64,000 nt of DNA, from positions 100,441 through 164,440 of the forward strand of contig JAEZFD010000039.1 in NCBI GenBank assembly GCA_023417655.1, in the 5' to 3' direction. Below are positions 34,627-44,159 of this stretch, piece after piece. The notes below the pieces were generated by a model, which was not told the DNA's origin, made no database searches, and worked only from the letters and a program-made list of their open reading frames with translations. This stretch comes from Planctomycetota bacterium. GTDB taxonomy: Bacteria > Planctomycetota > Planctomycetia > Planctomycetales > Planctomycetaceae. The position numbers and the translations under genes were made by a program. Position 1 is the first letter of the stretch, and every line of letters begins with the position of its first letter.

Positions 34627-35780
34627 TACTCTCCTGATGCCTTCGACATGATTTCGTTAATAATCGATGACGTCGCCGCTCTCACAGCTTCAGATTCAGT
34701 CGGCGCATAGGCTGAGGCCGTTGTCGCGATGTGAGAATGACCAAGAGCGGTCTGGATCAGACGCAAACTCACTCCTCTGTTGTTCATCCACGCGCCAAGG
34801 GAGCGCCGAAGATCATGGAACCGCAAATCAGTGATTCCAGAGATTTCCTTCACCTTCGCCATCGCTGCTTTGGGCTCGACGATGTGGCCCAGCTTTCCAC
34901 CTCCCGGAAACACCCATGGGTTGCCGGAAGCCCGGTTGCGGAATCGTCGGCGAAGAATTCCCATCGCAGGATCAATTAGCGGGACAACTTTGGATCGCTT
35001 TCCTTTGAACTTCTCACGTCCGATGGTCCAGAGTCCCTGATCTAAGTCGATTTCGTCCCACCGCATTGAACAGAGGTTTGCCCTCCGGGCGCCGGTGTAG
35101 ACGGCCATATAGATGAAGTCGCGGCTGATTTCCCGCTGGAGTTGGTCTACGGCTGAGAAGAACGCCTGTACCTCATCTGGCCTCAGATAACGGTCTCGGG
35201 GTTCAAATGTTGGCCGGTCTGTCCCGGTTACTGGGTTGTACTCTACCCACTCATGTTTCACTGCAATGGCGAACATCTTGGAGAGCAGTGCGCGTGCCTT
35301 GTGTCCGGCCCCCTTCCCGTTGCTGGCGACGATTTCAGAGATCCGCTCCGAGATCATTCCGCGACGAATCTCAGACAGAGGCTTCTTCTTCCATTTGCTG
35401 AGAAACCTTCCGAACTCTTCAACGTCCCGCTTCCACGTTCGTTTTTTCAGCTTTGCATGTGACTCCAGGTACAGGTCAAACAACTCTCCGAGAGTTCTCC
35501 TTCCGGCAACTCGATCCTGATGAACGTCCTTCCCTTTGGACACGTCCCCGATGATGCCTTTGCAGATTTCGCGAGCCTGACTGGCCGTCAACTCCGGAAA
35601 CGTCCCGATCCGGATGCGTCGTGGTCTCCCGTTGACTCGGCCATAGAAGTAGAAAGTTCTTCGACCGGCAGGACTGACCGAAACACAGAACCCTTGGAGC
35701 TGCGAGTCATGCACAAAAGTTGCCCGCCCAGGCGGCGGCGGCAACTTTGAGACTACGGGATTCGTGAGATGCTTCTTCAC
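34626..35780 (-). CDS. tyrosine integrase/recombinase
   Basis: A phage-type integrase. The N-terminal arm-binding DUF4102-like domain (GFCVSVSPAGRRTFYFYGRV) is followed by a SAM-like core-binding domain and the catalytic domain. The catalytic Arg lies in YTGARRANLCSMRW, the HxxR in FHDLRRSLG, the second His in LGHSH and the nucleophile in TTASAYAPTE. The frame extends to a TTG at 35900, giving 424 residues, but that extension covers the putative arm sites; the GTG at 35780 (384 residues) starts just before the conserved domain. It lies 46 bases from attR at most, consistent with integrating the element into the small-RNA terminator. Confidence 0.92.
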   Translation of the reverse strand: MKKHLTNPVVSKLPPPPGRATFVHDSQLQGFCVSVSPAGRRTFYFYGRVNGRPRRIRIGTFPELTASQAREICKGIIGDVSKGKDVHQDRVAGRRTLGELFDLYLESHAKLKKRTWKRDVEEFGRFLSKWKKKPLSEIRRGMISERISEIVASNGKGAGHKARALLSKMFAIAVKHEWVEYNPVTGTDRPTFEPRDRYLRPDEVQAFFSAVDQLQREISRDFIYMAVYTGARRANLCSMRWDEIDLDQGLWTIGREKFKGKRSKVVPLIDPAMGILRRRFRNRASGNPWVFPGGGKLGHIVEPKAAMAKVKEISGITDLRFHDLRRSLGAWMNNRGVSLRLIQTALGHSHIATTASAYAPTESEAVRAATSSIINEIMSKASGE

Positions 35781-35796
35781 TGCGCCACAGCCCCAT

Positions 35797-35934
35797 TTTG
35801 CTACGTTTGCGCTACACTTGACGTCAAAATCCGTCAAACTGGGAACAAGTGTACACAATCGAATTTCAGGGCGATACGCCTTAAACCCTTTCCCTATCAA
35901 GAATCATCAAATTCCATCAAGCACGCTGCGCTAC
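35797..35934 (+). repeat. putative integrase arm sites, right end
   Basis: TGCGCTAC at 35808-35815 with a degenerate copy 11 bases before it (35797), and another at 35927-35934, 12 bases from the attR core. The same octamer and 11-base spacing occur near attL. Three ATCAA steps at 10-base intervals (35896, 35906, 35916) lie between. Confidence 0.5.
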
Positions 35935-35945
35935 GACGTCCCCCA

Positions 35946-35974
35946 ACTCGCTGTTTCCGGGTTTTTTCGTTTCT
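35946..35974 (+). repeat. attR core, 29-bp direct repeat
   Basis: Identical to 21334-21362. The 5' arm of the small-RNA terminator is missing here, so the chromosomal RNA gene is the left copy. The integrase gene is immediately inside. Confidence 0.9.
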
Positions 35975-36163
35975 GGTCAGTGCAATTGTTATCCGAAAGT
36001 GTCGAAACGCGTCGTAAACATACGGTAAGGAAGTGGTCCCGGTAGCGGTGAGCGAGTGTCTCATTTCATAGAGGGCGATGCCGTGTCGATTCGCGTAGAA
36101 AGTTAGAATTCGCGCGTTCGAGAGAACCTCGGCCAAGTACTCTCATATCCAGGGGCCAGTAAC

Positions 36164-36400
36164 ATGACAACTGCAGACATCAACACATGCCGGAAATGCG
36201 GAAGTGCTGAGTTGTTTACCACACAAGTGAATGCAAACGTAGCGGAAGGTCCTAATCTCTTGCCGATTGGCTTCTGGGAATATCCCACTTATCAAATCGT
36301 GATCTGCGGCGATTGTGGGCTGACGGACTGGTTTGTTTCGCGAAAGCACCTGAAGGCTGTGAAGAGGAAACTCAAACGGGTCAATCCGCTCAACCCTTGA
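36164..36400 (+). CDS. small zinc-ribbon protein
   Basis: A 78-residue protein with CRKCG and CGDCG pairs, a zinc ribbon with about 34 residues between them (INTCRKCGSAELF ... VICGDCGLTDWF) and a Lys/Arg-rich end. Short proteins of this kind bind nucleic acid or serve as metal-binding adapters. It lies just outside the mobile element. The ribosome binding site is weak. Coding character is clear from the spaced Cys pairs. Confidence 0.62.
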   Translation: MTTADINTCRKCGSAELFTTQVNANVAEGPNLLPIGFWEYPTYQIVICGDCGLTDWFVSRKHLKAVKRKLKRVNPLNP

Positions 36401-36896
36401 GCTTGGCCCACCGGGACTCCTTCTACTCGATCCGTCATTCAAGAGACTGGATCATTACTTCGGAGGATTGAAACCGCGGTCGCTGTCATTAGAGGAGCGC
36501 TGCTGGTTTCTTCCGCTCATTCTCTATTTCTCTCACGAGGGGCTTCCAGCCCGATTATTGCATTTCTCGGTGTGTGAGGTTTCAGCGGGGGAGAACAGTT
36601 TCACTCCACCAACTTTCCCCGGGCAGTATCTCTGAGCTGCGCATTCTGGAAAGCAAAATCGCTGTACGCCGCGGGCGGGGCTTTCGCGCAGTCGGTCACG
36701 GATCTGGAATCGACGCCAGCAAGAGGACAGACGTGCGTTTTTGCGACTGGAACTTGAGAGAAAATTTCGATTCTGAAGAAATCGTCATTCAGTTTTATTC
36801 ATCGTGATTCCGGCGAATGCGCGATGCCGATACTGAGGGGAGAATTCCGATTTTACCAATTATTACGCCTAAGACAGCTGGAAGGAGGGAATCGCG
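36401..36896. other. porin upstream region, no clear gene
   Basis: About 500 bases. A 77-codon plus-strand frame (36574-36807) is Arg/Ser-rich and has no ribosome binding site, so I do not call it. The stretch is AT-rich near 36840-36880 and probably holds the porin promoter. Confidence 0.4.
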
Positions 36897-38546
36897 ATGC
36901 GGCCCCTTCAATCTCGCAAAATCTCTCATGCCGGACTCGTCTCACTGCTGACGTGCTTATTCCTTGTCGCAGCTCTCCCGCAGGCCTTACGCGGGGATGA
37001 CGGGGCGGCTGTCAAAGTCCTGATCGAACGACTGGATAGACTTGAGGCCGAAAATCTAAACCTGCGGCAGCGGGTGGAAGAAATCGAAGCACCTCGAAGA
37101 CCTCCAGTCGCGGATCCGACAGTCACCGCTCTCTTCGCAGATTCGGATGGCGGAGTCGGCGTCATTAATGATGTCGGCACGGTTGCGATGCCGGAAGCTC
37201 TCCCTATCGAACCTGCGGGAGTCACGGCACTCGATCTGCAACAGGATGAGCGGCTCGGTTCACTCGAGAAGTCGTTTCATGACTTCGTTACGAAGAACTC
37301 AAAAACGAAGTTTCCGACCGTTCAGGTGATTGGGGTCTTTCAGGCGGATGCTGTCTGGTTCAATCAGGATCAGGGAAGCCTGAATGATTATGACCGGATT
37401 CCCAACGGAGTCGATTTCCGTCGCTTCCGATTAGCAGCCAAAGGCCAGATTACTCCTCACACTAACTACTTCGCTCAGGTCGATTTCGGCTTTGTCGGTC
37501 GCCCGACGATCATGGACCTGTTTGTCGAGCAGACTGATGTTCCCATCTTCGGAAACGTCCGGCTGGGGAACTGGAAGCAGCCTTTCAGTCTCGAGGTCGT
37601 CAGCAGCTTCCGTTACACGACCTTTATGGAGCGGTCGCTTCTGTTCATCCCGTTCACTCCCTTCCGCCACATTGGTCTTGGCTTCTATGACGTGAACGAT
37701 TCACTGGACATGACTTGGGCCGCTTCGATCTTCGCCGGCGGAAACGATCAGTACGGTGGCTCAACGAGTCTCCGAGGCGGCTACGGTTCTGCCGAACGCA
37801 TCACATTTCTTCCGATGTGGGAATGTGACGGCCGGAAGTATCTGCACTTGGGACTGGGGCATTATTTTAACGCTCCGAACAATCATACGGTGAACTTCCG
37901 CACACAGCCGGAAGCCTTTGTCGGGGTGAATCCCGGCGATCCCGGAACAAGTGGAAACGGTGTCTCAGGCCGATTGAATGGAACGCCCCCATTCGTCTCG
38001 ACAGGCAATATTCATGTCGACGCGTTCAATGTGCTGGGGACGGAACTGTTATGGGTGAACGGTCGCTTCTCGCTGCAGAGCGAGGCCATGGTCAACTTCG
38101 TCAGTACGCGCGATCAGGTCGGCAACGCCGTGTTCATGGCAACTCAACAGGGAGTTGCGGTCCTGCCGGGTGCCTACATTCAGGCAGGTTACTTTCTGAC
38201 GGATGACTACCGCCCCTATGACCGCAAGACAGGGACCATCGACCGCATCATTCCACGAAATAACTTTGGCTTCTGTCGTGACTGCACGCCCCGCGGTTGG
38301 GGTGCCTGGGAAGTTGCCGGCCGCTTTTCCTATCTCGATCTGAACGATCGGACCGGGACAGAGATTCGCGGGGGCCAGATCACCGACTACACGCTGGGTG
38401 TGAATTGGTACACGACTCCTTATTCGAAGCTCGTGTTCAATTACATCCGGTCGATCTCAGAGCCCGGCGTTGTGACCGGTCCGATTGTGGGAACCGATCG
38501 CGCTGCGACGGACATCTTCATGACCCGCTTCCAGCTTGATTTCTAG
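36897..38546 (+). CDS. OprP/OprO-type outer-membrane porin
   Basis: A 549-residue outer-membrane protein. A signal peptide (hydrophobic core about residues 15-32, site near LRGDD) and a coiled coil (LIERLDRLEAENLNLRQRVE) are followed by a long beta-barrel domain. The barrel shows the phosphate-selective porin pattern: VQVIGVFQADAVWFNQ, then DFRRFRLAAKGQITPHTNYFAQVDF, GNWKQPFSLE, and a C-terminal FNYIRS and FQLDF ending in Phe. GGAAGGAGGG precedes the ATG with a good gap. Family members take up phosphate, polyphosphate or other anions; the substrate here is not readable. No Pho box is evident. Confidence 0.88.
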   Translation: MRPLQSRKISHAGLVSLLTCLFLVAALPQALRGDDGAAVKVLIERLDRLEAENLNLRQRVEEIEAPRRPPVADPTVTALFADSDGGVGVINDVGTVAMPEALPIEPAGVTALDLQQDERLGSLEKSFHDFVTKNSKTKFPTVQVIGVFQADAVWFNQDQGSLNDYDRIPNGVDFRRFRLAAKGQITPHTNYFAQVDFGFVGRPTIMDLFVEQTDVPIFGNVRLGNWKQPFSLEVVSSFRYTTFMERSLLFIPFTPFRHIGLGFYDVNDSLDMTWAASIFAGGNDQYGGSTSLRGGYGSAERITFLPMWECDGRKYLHLGLGHYFNAPNNHTVNFRTQPEAFVGVNPGDPGTSGNGVSGRLNGTPPFVSTGNIHVDAFNVLGTELLWVNGRFSLQSEAMVNFVSTRDQVGNAVFMATQQGVAVLPGAYIQAGYFLTDDYRPYDRKTGTIDRIIPRNNFGFCRDCTPRGWGAWEVAGRFSYLDLNDRTGTEIRGGQITDYTLGVNWYTTPYSKLVFNYIRSISEPGVVTGPIVGTDRAATDIFMTRFQLDF

Positions 38547-38760
38547 AATCGGGTGCTCAGGCACCGCCTCCTGATCTCGCCTCCGGGAAGCTCTCTGCGA
38601 AGGACAGAAGCGTCCGCACCACAAACGGAGATCCGCTTCGCCAGTTCCGCAGGACGGCAATCTCAAGACGGAATTCCGGCGCGGCCACCTGTTCGCCAAT
38701 CATGTCCGCAGATCATGCGATTGGAGATTGGGCTCAACGCAAACGATCGAACCAAAGCCT

Positions 38761-39552
38761 CTAAAATCCGAAGCTCATTCCGACTCGGGGACCGCGGTGA
38801 TGGTGGTGATAGTAGCGGGGATGACAATGCCCAGGTCCCCACCATCCTCCGACGAAGACAGGAGCCGGCTCTACCAGCACTGTCGGAGGCTGCTTCACTA
38901 CGACAACTCCCGGGACAACTCCCGGCGCCGGGACGACGGTTGGGACTGCTGATGTGGGAGACTGTTGAGCCATGACGATCACCCGATCGCTGACTCCATT
39001 GGTCTTCAAAGAAATCACAGCGTCAGGCCCAAGATCGAACTGACCGCCACGGGTCTGGATCATGTTGATAATGACGTCGTCACTGACGCCTGACTGAGCC
39101 AGCCGAATCAGGTCGAAGTTATTCAGCGGAGGCTGCTTCTGGGCCTGATACGAGGCGTTGGCGATGATGCCATTGCGTTCGGCAATTGCGATATCGCGTT
39201 CTTCACGTGCATCCGCGGAATCACCGATCACCCCCCCCGCCATTGCGCCAGTCACTCCCCCGATGAGGGCACCAGCTCCGGCACTGCCTGCTTCTGAACC
39301 AATGGCAGCACCGGCAAGAGTCCCAATCGCGGTTCCCATCAGGGCTCCGGATTGAGCATGGTTCATATTGGCACACCCGGCCGTGGACAATGTCAGTCCA
39401 GCGAGAGCACACCAGATTGACCGCTGAAGGCGAGAAGGAGCTACGTCCCCAGACTGATCAGCGACAGCGGATGAAAGCACAGGTGTCTTCCCGGCCGCAT
39501 TCTCGGTGCTCAACTGATTGGCGTCAGCCAGCCAGTTCTCAAGGCGAGTCAT
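38761..39552 (-). CDS. glycine-zipper envelope protein
   Basis: About 263 residues from the ATG at 39552 (GGAGGG six bases upstream); the frame extends to 39660. A hydrophobic segment ends in TAGCANM, a near-lipobox. A glycine-zipper region rich in Gly and Ala with the pattern of Gly-zipper_YMGG/OmpA-like proteins follows (GTLAGAAIGSEAGSAGAGAL), then a helical domain and a Val/Pro-rich stretch. The tail is His-rich (CHPRYYHHHHRGPR), which could bind metal. Likely an outer-membrane or periplasmic structural protein. Convergent with the porin. Confidence 0.65.
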   Translation of the reverse strand: MTRLENWLADANQLSTENAAGKTPVLSSAVADQSGDVAPSRLQRSIWCALAGLTLSTAGCANMNHAQSGALMGTAIGTLAGAAIGSEAGSAGAGALIGGVTGAMAGGVIGDSADAREERDIAIAERNGIIANASYQAQKQPPLNNFDLIRLAQSGVSDDVIINMIQTRGGQFDLGPDAVISLKTNGVSDRVIVMAQQSPTSAVPTVVPAPGVVPGVVVVKQPPTVLVEPAPVFVGGWWGPGHCHPRYYHHHHRGPRVGMSFGF

Positions 39553-40077
39553 CATTATCCCTCCTGTATCAGAGATCGCTGACACGCGACTCTCTGCCGT
39601 CATCCGCACGCGTTCCCTGTGCAGATTCTTATCTTGATTTCGCATCAGTAACGGTCTCAAAGACCTGTCACATATCGCGATGCTGATCTGAATGAAGCGG
39701 TCCTGATCAACAGAACACGCAGCCTTCCTGATCTCCGTAAAATCCCGAAATCACTCTCAATTCTCACATCGAATGAACAATCGCGGTCGGGGACTGTCGT
39801 ATACTCCGTCGGGAGAATTTGAACCAGAGCAGTTTGGCAGGTCTTGCCGGTTCGCTCTGCCCGGCACATTCACTTCTTTCGGAAGAAGATGAAGAAGTTA
39901 TCGACGCCTCGGAAGTGAACGATCCAATGAATGTCAGCGTTGTGGGGAACGAGCATTCCCGACCGCCTGCGTTCGCACTGCCTGTTTGTTCAGTGACGCT
40001 TCGAGCCATGTCCGATATCATCAGGCCGACCGGACCCCTGATTCCGGACTGACACCCTCTGCAGAAGCCTTTTTCCC
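39553..40077. other. divergent promoter region, no gene called
   Basis: About 520 bases between the glycine-zipper gene and mqnC. A plus-strand frame of 77 codons at 39819 and overlapping minus-strand frames lack ribosome binding sites and coding character. The stretch presumably carries both promoters. Confidence 0.4.
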
Positions 40078-41256
40078 ATGATTTCTACCGCGACCCCCAA
40101 CGTGACATCAATTCTGGAAAAAGCTGTCGCCGGCGAACGCCTGTCCCGTGAAGAGGGAGTCGCGTTATTGCGGTCGCATGATCTGACATCGCTGGGGCAG
40201 GCCGCCGACGCGGTCACGAAACGACTGCATCCGGAACCGATTCGTACGTACAACATCGACCGGAACATCAACTATTCAAACGTCTGCGCCGCGGTCTGTG
40301 ACTTCTGTGCGTTCTACCGTCCTGTTGGTCACGCCGAGGCCTATGTCCTCACCGAAGAAGCCCTGTTTCAAAAGGTGCGGGAGACGATCGCGCTTGGAGG
40401 TGATCAGATTCTCCTGCAGGGGGGACTCCATCCGCAGCTGCCGCTCGAATGGTACGAAGACCTGCTGCGATCTCTGAGAACAAATTTCCCGACAGTCAAC
40501 GTCCATGGGTTCAGTCCCCCGGAACTCTGGCACTTCCACAAAGTCAGCAAGCTCCCGCTGAAAGAGGTTCTGCAGCGTCTCAAAGACGCAGGGCTGGGAA
40601 GCCTACCTGGCGGGGGCGGCGAGATTCTCGTCGATCGGGTCCGAAAGCAGATCACTCGCGGCAAAGTCCTGACCGACGGCTGGCTGGAAGTAAATCAGGC
40701 CTGGCATGAACTGGGCGGCAAGAGCACCTGCACAATGATGTTCGGCCACGTCGAAACCCTCGAAGAGCGGATCGAACACCTCGACCGTCTCCGCGAACAG
40801 CAGGACCGCTCTGGCGGGTTCACCGCGTTCATCTGCTGGACACATCAGCCGCCTCATCAGGCTCCGTGGTTCGGTCGCGACGCCGAGCAGGGACGCAAAG
40901 GGGGAGTCGACATGTCTCAACTCCCGCCCGCTGGAGCATTCGAATACCTGAAGACACAGGCAGTCGCACGTCTCTATCTCGACAATATTCCCAATATCCA
41001 GTCCTCGTGGGTCACGCAGGGAGAGAAGATCGGGCAGCTGGCGTTGTTCTTCGGTGCGAACGACATGGGCAGTCTGATGATCGAAGAGAATGTCGTTTCG
41101 CAGGCCGGGACAGTCTTCCATCTTTCGCTCGAAGCGATTCGTCGCTGCATCTCCGACGCTGGCTATCTTCCCCGGCAGCGAAATGTGTTTTACGAGCTAC
41201 TGGAGGAGACTCCGCTGCCGAAAACACCTTCGTCGACTTTGAATGTGATTCCCTGA
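40078..41256 (+). CDS. mqnC: cyclic dehypoxanthinyl futalosine synthase
   Basis: A 392-residue radical SAM enzyme of the futalosine menaquinone pathway. It cyclises dehypoxanthine futalosine to the cyclic product using SAM and a [4Fe-4S] cluster held by the CX3CX2C motif (CAAVCDFC) after RNINYSN. Further family motifs: LLQGGLHPQLPLEWYEDL, LPGGGGEILVDRVR, STCTMMFGHVETLEERI, GFTAFICWTHQPPH and FGANDMGSLMIEENVV. The CAFYR continuation separates it from MqnE. It is followed by metF with a 120-base gap, so an operon is possible but not sure. Confidence 0.92.
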   Translation: MISTATPNVTSILEKAVAGERLSREEGVALLRSHDLTSLGQAADAVTKRLHPEPIRTYNIDRNINYSNVCAAVCDFCAFYRPVGHAEAYVLTEEALFQKVRETIALGGDQILLQGGLHPQLPLEWYEDLLRSLRTNFPTVNVHGFSPPELWHFHKVSKLPLKEVLQRLKDAGLGSLPGGGGEILVDRVRKQITRGKVLTDGWLEVNQAWHELGGKSTCTMMFGHVETLEERIEHLDRLREQQDRSGGFTAFICWTHQPPHQAPWFGRDAEQGRKGGVDMSQLPPAGAFEYLKTQAVARLYLDNIPNIQSSWVTQGEKIGQLALFFGANDMGSLMIEENVVSQAGTVFHLSLEAIRRCISDAGYLPRQRNVFYELLEETPLPKTPSSTLNVIP

Positions 41257-41376
41257 CTCCAGCACTTCAACCGAATGACATCGGGTTGAGATTGCTCCTC
41301 GTAGGATCAGGCAACTATTCTTTCACTTCCAGAGCATGGGACTCTGGAAAACACGGCAGAAGGGTGAGGCACGGGA

Positions 41377-42240
41377 ATGAGCATTAAAGACGCCTATACC
41401 AACGGATTCGGAGTCTCCTTCGAGATCTTCCCCCCCCGGTCAGAACAAGGGGATGTCTCGCTGATTGAGCATCTCGATCAGCTGATGAGCCGAACTCCGG
41501 CCTTCGTCTCGTGTACCTATGGCGCCGGGGGGAGTACTCAAACCCGTACAATCGAACTCTGCCGCCTGATCCAGGAACGGTGGAACACGCCTGCAACTGC
41601 GCACTTCACCTGTGTTGGTGCCACCCAGAACGCGTTGCTCGACTGGCTGCATGGTGCGTATCAGTCAGGCATTCGTAACATCATGGCACTGCGGGGTGAT
41701 GCTCCAGCAGGCGCAGAAGAATTCAAACCCGTTGAAGGCGGTTTCAAGTATGCGAATCAGCTGGTATCACTGATTCGGGAACACTACAGCGAATTCGGGA
41801 TCGGCGTCGCGGGCTATCCCGAGAAGCACCCTGAAGCTCCCTCGCTGGAACATGACCTCACCTGCCTGAAGCGGAAAGTCGATGCAGGGGCCGACGCGAT
41901 TTACACGCAGTTGTTCTACATGAACGAACACTTCCTGCGTTTCCGCGACTCTGCCGAAGCCGCCGGCATTCACGTCCCCATCGTGCCGGGGATTATGCCG
42001 ATCACTGAATTCGCCCGAGTGAAGAAGATCGTCAGCCTCTCCGGAACAGCGATTCCCCCGGAGCTGCTGTCCTCACTGGAAAGCGTTCAGGAAGACAAGC
42101 AGGCTCAGTTCGACATCGGCGTGGATTACACGACGAAGCAGTGCCAGGAACTGATCGACGAAGGGATCCCCGGTATCCACTTCTACGTGATGAACCGATC
42201 AGAAGCGACCCTCCGCATTCTGGATGCACTGAAGACCTGA
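41377..42240 (+). CDS. metF: methylenetetrahydrofolate reductase
   Basis: A 287-residue FAD-dependent enzyme that reduces 5,10-methylene-THF to 5-methyl-THF for methionine synthesis. The TIM-barrel signatures are present: SFEIFPPRSEQG, TYGAGGSTQTRT, HFTCVGATQ, NIMALRGDAPAG, IGVAGYPEKHPEAP, KVDAGADAIYTQLFY, VPIVPGIMPI and the C-terminal GIPGIHFYVMNRSEAT. Length and order are typical. A terminator follows at 42342. Confidence 0.96.
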   Translation: MSIKDAYTNGFGVSFEIFPPRSEQGDVSLIEHLDQLMSRTPAFVSCTYGAGGSTQTRTIELCRLIQERWNTPATAHFTCVGATQNALLDWLHGAYQSGIRNIMALRGDAPAGAEEFKPVEGGFKYANQLVSLIREHYSEFGIGVAGYPEKHPEAPSLEHDLTCLKRKVDAGADAIYTQLFYMNEHFLRFRDSAEAAGIHVPIVPGIMPITEFARVKKIVSLSGTAIPPELLSSLESVQEDKQAQFDIGVDYTTKQCQELIDEGIPGIHFYVMNRSEATLRILDALKT

Positions 42241-42341
42241 GACCTGATCGTTGTGACCTGGGCATAAGCAGGCTGCCGCACTCGCTCCAATGGCCGTCGG
42301 CCGTATGATCTGGCTGATGCGGGATGAAGATCTGAAATCGA

Positions 42342-42382
42342 AGCCCTCTGCTGACTGCATCTGAGTCAACAGAGGGCTTTTG
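42342..42382 (+). terminator. terminator after metF
   Basis: Strong hairpin: AGCCCTCTG/CAGAGGGCT outer stem with a TGACT/AGTCA inner stem, then TTTTGTC. It ends metF transcription about 100 bases past the stop. Confidence 0.82.
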
Positions 42383-42429
42383 TCGTAAGATTCCACAGAA
42401 GGGGGAAAGTCGCAGATCGACGTCAGTCA

Positions 42430-42906
42430 TCAGTCTGTCAGTTCAAAGTTAATCGTATTGTCGTTGCTCTCCTGTACGACGGCGATCAGCCCTGATTGGA
42501 TTTGACTCGCGTACTTCGCAGGAATCGCTGGTTTGGCAGGAGCCTTCGGTGCGGTGGAAACTCCATACTCCGGCGGCACGTATTCCTGAGAAGTCACGTC
42601 AACTGCCGAAGTCTGCGCAGGTGGAGCAACTTCCACTTTCGAAATCGTGACAGTCATTTTTCCCGCTGTCGCACCGTCATTCGAAGAAAACGTCGACATC
42701 TGGTACTTGCCGTCGGAGTTCGTCCGACCAAATGAACTGAGATTCCGCTCCGCGTTATAGAACGTAATGTCCGCCCCCTCCACTGGCTTTCCTTTATAGG
42801 TGACGATCCCGGTCACCTGATAAGTAGGGGCAGAACCCGTTCGCTTTGAACTGCCGCACCCGTGCAGTAGGCAGATAACGAGAATCAGGAGAGGTACATG
42901 ACGCAT
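42430..42906 (-). CDS. lipoprotein with transthyretin-like domain
   Basis: A 158-residue lipoprotein: signal ILVICLLHGCGSS with a lipobox-type Cys, then a carboxypeptidase regulatory/transthyretin-like fold (VTGIVTYKGKPVEGADITFY, GRTNSDGKYQMSTF) and a Pro/Ala-rich tail. Short lipoproteins of this design are common and multiplied in planctomycetes, often next to DUF1559 genes, as here. Function in the envelope is unknown. Confidence 0.8.
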   Translation of the reverse strand: MRHVPLLILVICLLHGCGSSKRTGSAPTYQVTGIVTYKGKPVEGADITFYNAERNLSSFGRTNSDGKYQMSTFSSNDGATAGKMTVTISKVEVAPPAQTSAVDVTSQEYVPPEYGVSTAPKAPAKPAIPAKYASQIQSGLIAVVQESNDNTINFELTD

Positions 42907-43031
42907 GGAATCACTTCAGTGCAGGAGGAACCTTATATTCGAAACAGGACGCCAGTCTCTCCGCGCCATCTCGGTTGAGAGATGACGCGGAGAACATTGA
43001 CCTCGCACAACATGCTCAGAGAGCAAGCTGC

Positions 43032-44159
43032 TTAGAACTCGCCCACGACCTCGCCTCCCGCCTTGGTCCCAAGTGCTCCCCAGATACCGTATGGGCTTCT
43101 GCCACCGAGTGTGGTCGCGACGCCAAGGTTACCAGTGTCAATGCTGTCCGAGATGAATCGAACGGCTCCGTCAGCCATCAATGCATGCACCCCGCCGGTG
43201 TGGTAGCTGCTCGCAGACAGCAAAGAGACGGCGGAATCGGAACTGCCGTTTGCGTCATTCGAGCACGAAGGACCATTTGGGGGTGTCACGGTGTGGAAGG
43301 ATGTGTTTTCAGGCTGGCCATCGCACCAGACAGCGCTGAACTTTCCTTTGACAGCCGACGCTGTGGTAAAGCGATTACCTTGGGAGACTGCAGCGACCTG
43401 CGCGATGCAAGAACCGGGATTCGTGGTGATCGACGAGACAGAGGTCAAAATCCCTTGCTGGATCGTCGGGCTGGCACTTGAGCCAATACCGAAGGATGCC
43501 TGCACTCGCTCGCTGAACGCAATTGTATTGCTGGTCCCGTCCGTGACGTCACTTATTTTGACGCAATGGTGCCGACCAAAAAGGCCATTCGTCACCCCGG
43601 CATCGCGACCTGTCACGTCGTTGGTTCCGATGAAGTCTCCACGACTGAAGGCATAGCTACAAACTCCTTTCTGGGCGGTAATTCCGGGATCGGTGGGACA
43701 GGAAAGAAATCCCATTCTCTGATCGTAGCCGTTCCAGCTTGACCAAGGGGCTGCTCCACCGGGAGGAACTCCGGCGCCCGAATCTCCACTCTCGATTCGG
43801 TTGTAGTAAGCAGTCTGCTCCAGAAAGGGCATGAGGGAGACGAGACCACTTCGACGTTCATAGTTGCCATCCAGTCGGCTCGAATCCCCGCCGCCTCGAG
43901 TTCCGCCTTTGCCATAAACAAACCGGTTATGCACGTCATGATAGTTGTGAAGAGCAAGGCCAATCTGCTTTAGATTGTTCTTGCACTGACTTCTTCGAGC
44001 CGCTTCACGAGCCTGCTGGACCGCCGGGAGGAGCAGAGCGATCAGCACAGCAATAATTGCTATGACCACGAGAAGTTCGATGAGGGTGAAGCCCATAGTT
44101 CTTGCTCGTTCAGAGCCTTTCAAACATCGATCACCGCGCATGGAAGCACTAGGATTCAT
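43032..44159 (-). CDS. DUF1559 prepilin-like protein
   Basis: A 375-residue protein with an N-terminal type IV pilin-like leader ([23 protein letters not shown], cleaved before Phe) and the DUF1559 continuation [25 protein letters not shown]. The C-terminal H-x-GG-V motif [16 protein letters not shown] closes the family pattern. Leader peptide and basic residues before the Gly suggest the start near residue 1 or at the Met 7 codons in. Planctomycete genomes encode dozens of these; they resemble type II pseudopilins and may form surface or periplasmic fibres. Clustered with the lipoprotein at 42430. Confidence 0.92.
   Translation of the reverse strand: MNPSASMRGDRCLKGSERARTMGFTLIELLVVIAIIAVLIALLLPAVQQAREAARRSQCKNNLKQIGLALHNYHDVHNRFVYGKGGTRGGGDSSRLDGNYERRSGLVSLMPFLEQTAYYNRIESGDSGAGVPPGGAAPWSSWNGYDQRMGFLSCPTDPGITAQKGVCSYAFSRGDFIGTNDVTGRDAGVTNGLFGRHHCVKISDVTDGTSNTIAFSERVQASFGIGSSASPTIQQGILTSVSSITTNPGSCIAQVAAVSQGNRFTTASAVKGKFSAVWCDGQPENTSFHTVTPPNGPSCSNDANGSSDSAVSLLSASSYHTGGVHALMADGAVRFISDSIDTGNLGVATTLGGRSPYGIWGALGTKAGGEVVGEF

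Larger units (their letters stand above)
21334..35974. mobile_element. integrated element (satellite-like or reduced prophage), ~14.6 kb
   Basis: Bounded by a perfect 29-bp direct repeat, with a tyrosine integrase reading inward next to the right copy. The content is distinct from the flanks: many short overlapping genes, AlpA-like and other HTH proteins, a RepA-like ATPase beside iteron-like repeats, a Nu1-like protein, an S49 peptidase, a coiled-coil protein, a small sigma factor and an abortive-infection gene. No large terminase, portal, tail or recognisable capsid gene was found, so it is not a complete tailed phage. Integration uses the terminator of a small RNA; the copy left at 21334 keeps that terminator intact. 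Excision would produce a circle of 14,612 bases. Whether it is mobile now cannot be told from sequence, but the integrase and both att cores look intact. Confidence 0.88.

Noticed and set aside
21334..35974. CRISPR array or Cas genes in the element
   Set aside because: No regularly spaced repeats of the needed length and no Cas protein motifs; the HEPN motif belongs to an Abi_2 protein.
36574..36807. 77-codon plus-strand frame upstream of the porin
   Set aside because: Arg/Ser-rich, no ribosome binding site, no recognisable motif.
39819..40052. 77-codon plus-strand frame before mqnC
   Set aside because: No Shine-Dalgarno sequence and competing minus-strand frames of equal quality; likely chance.
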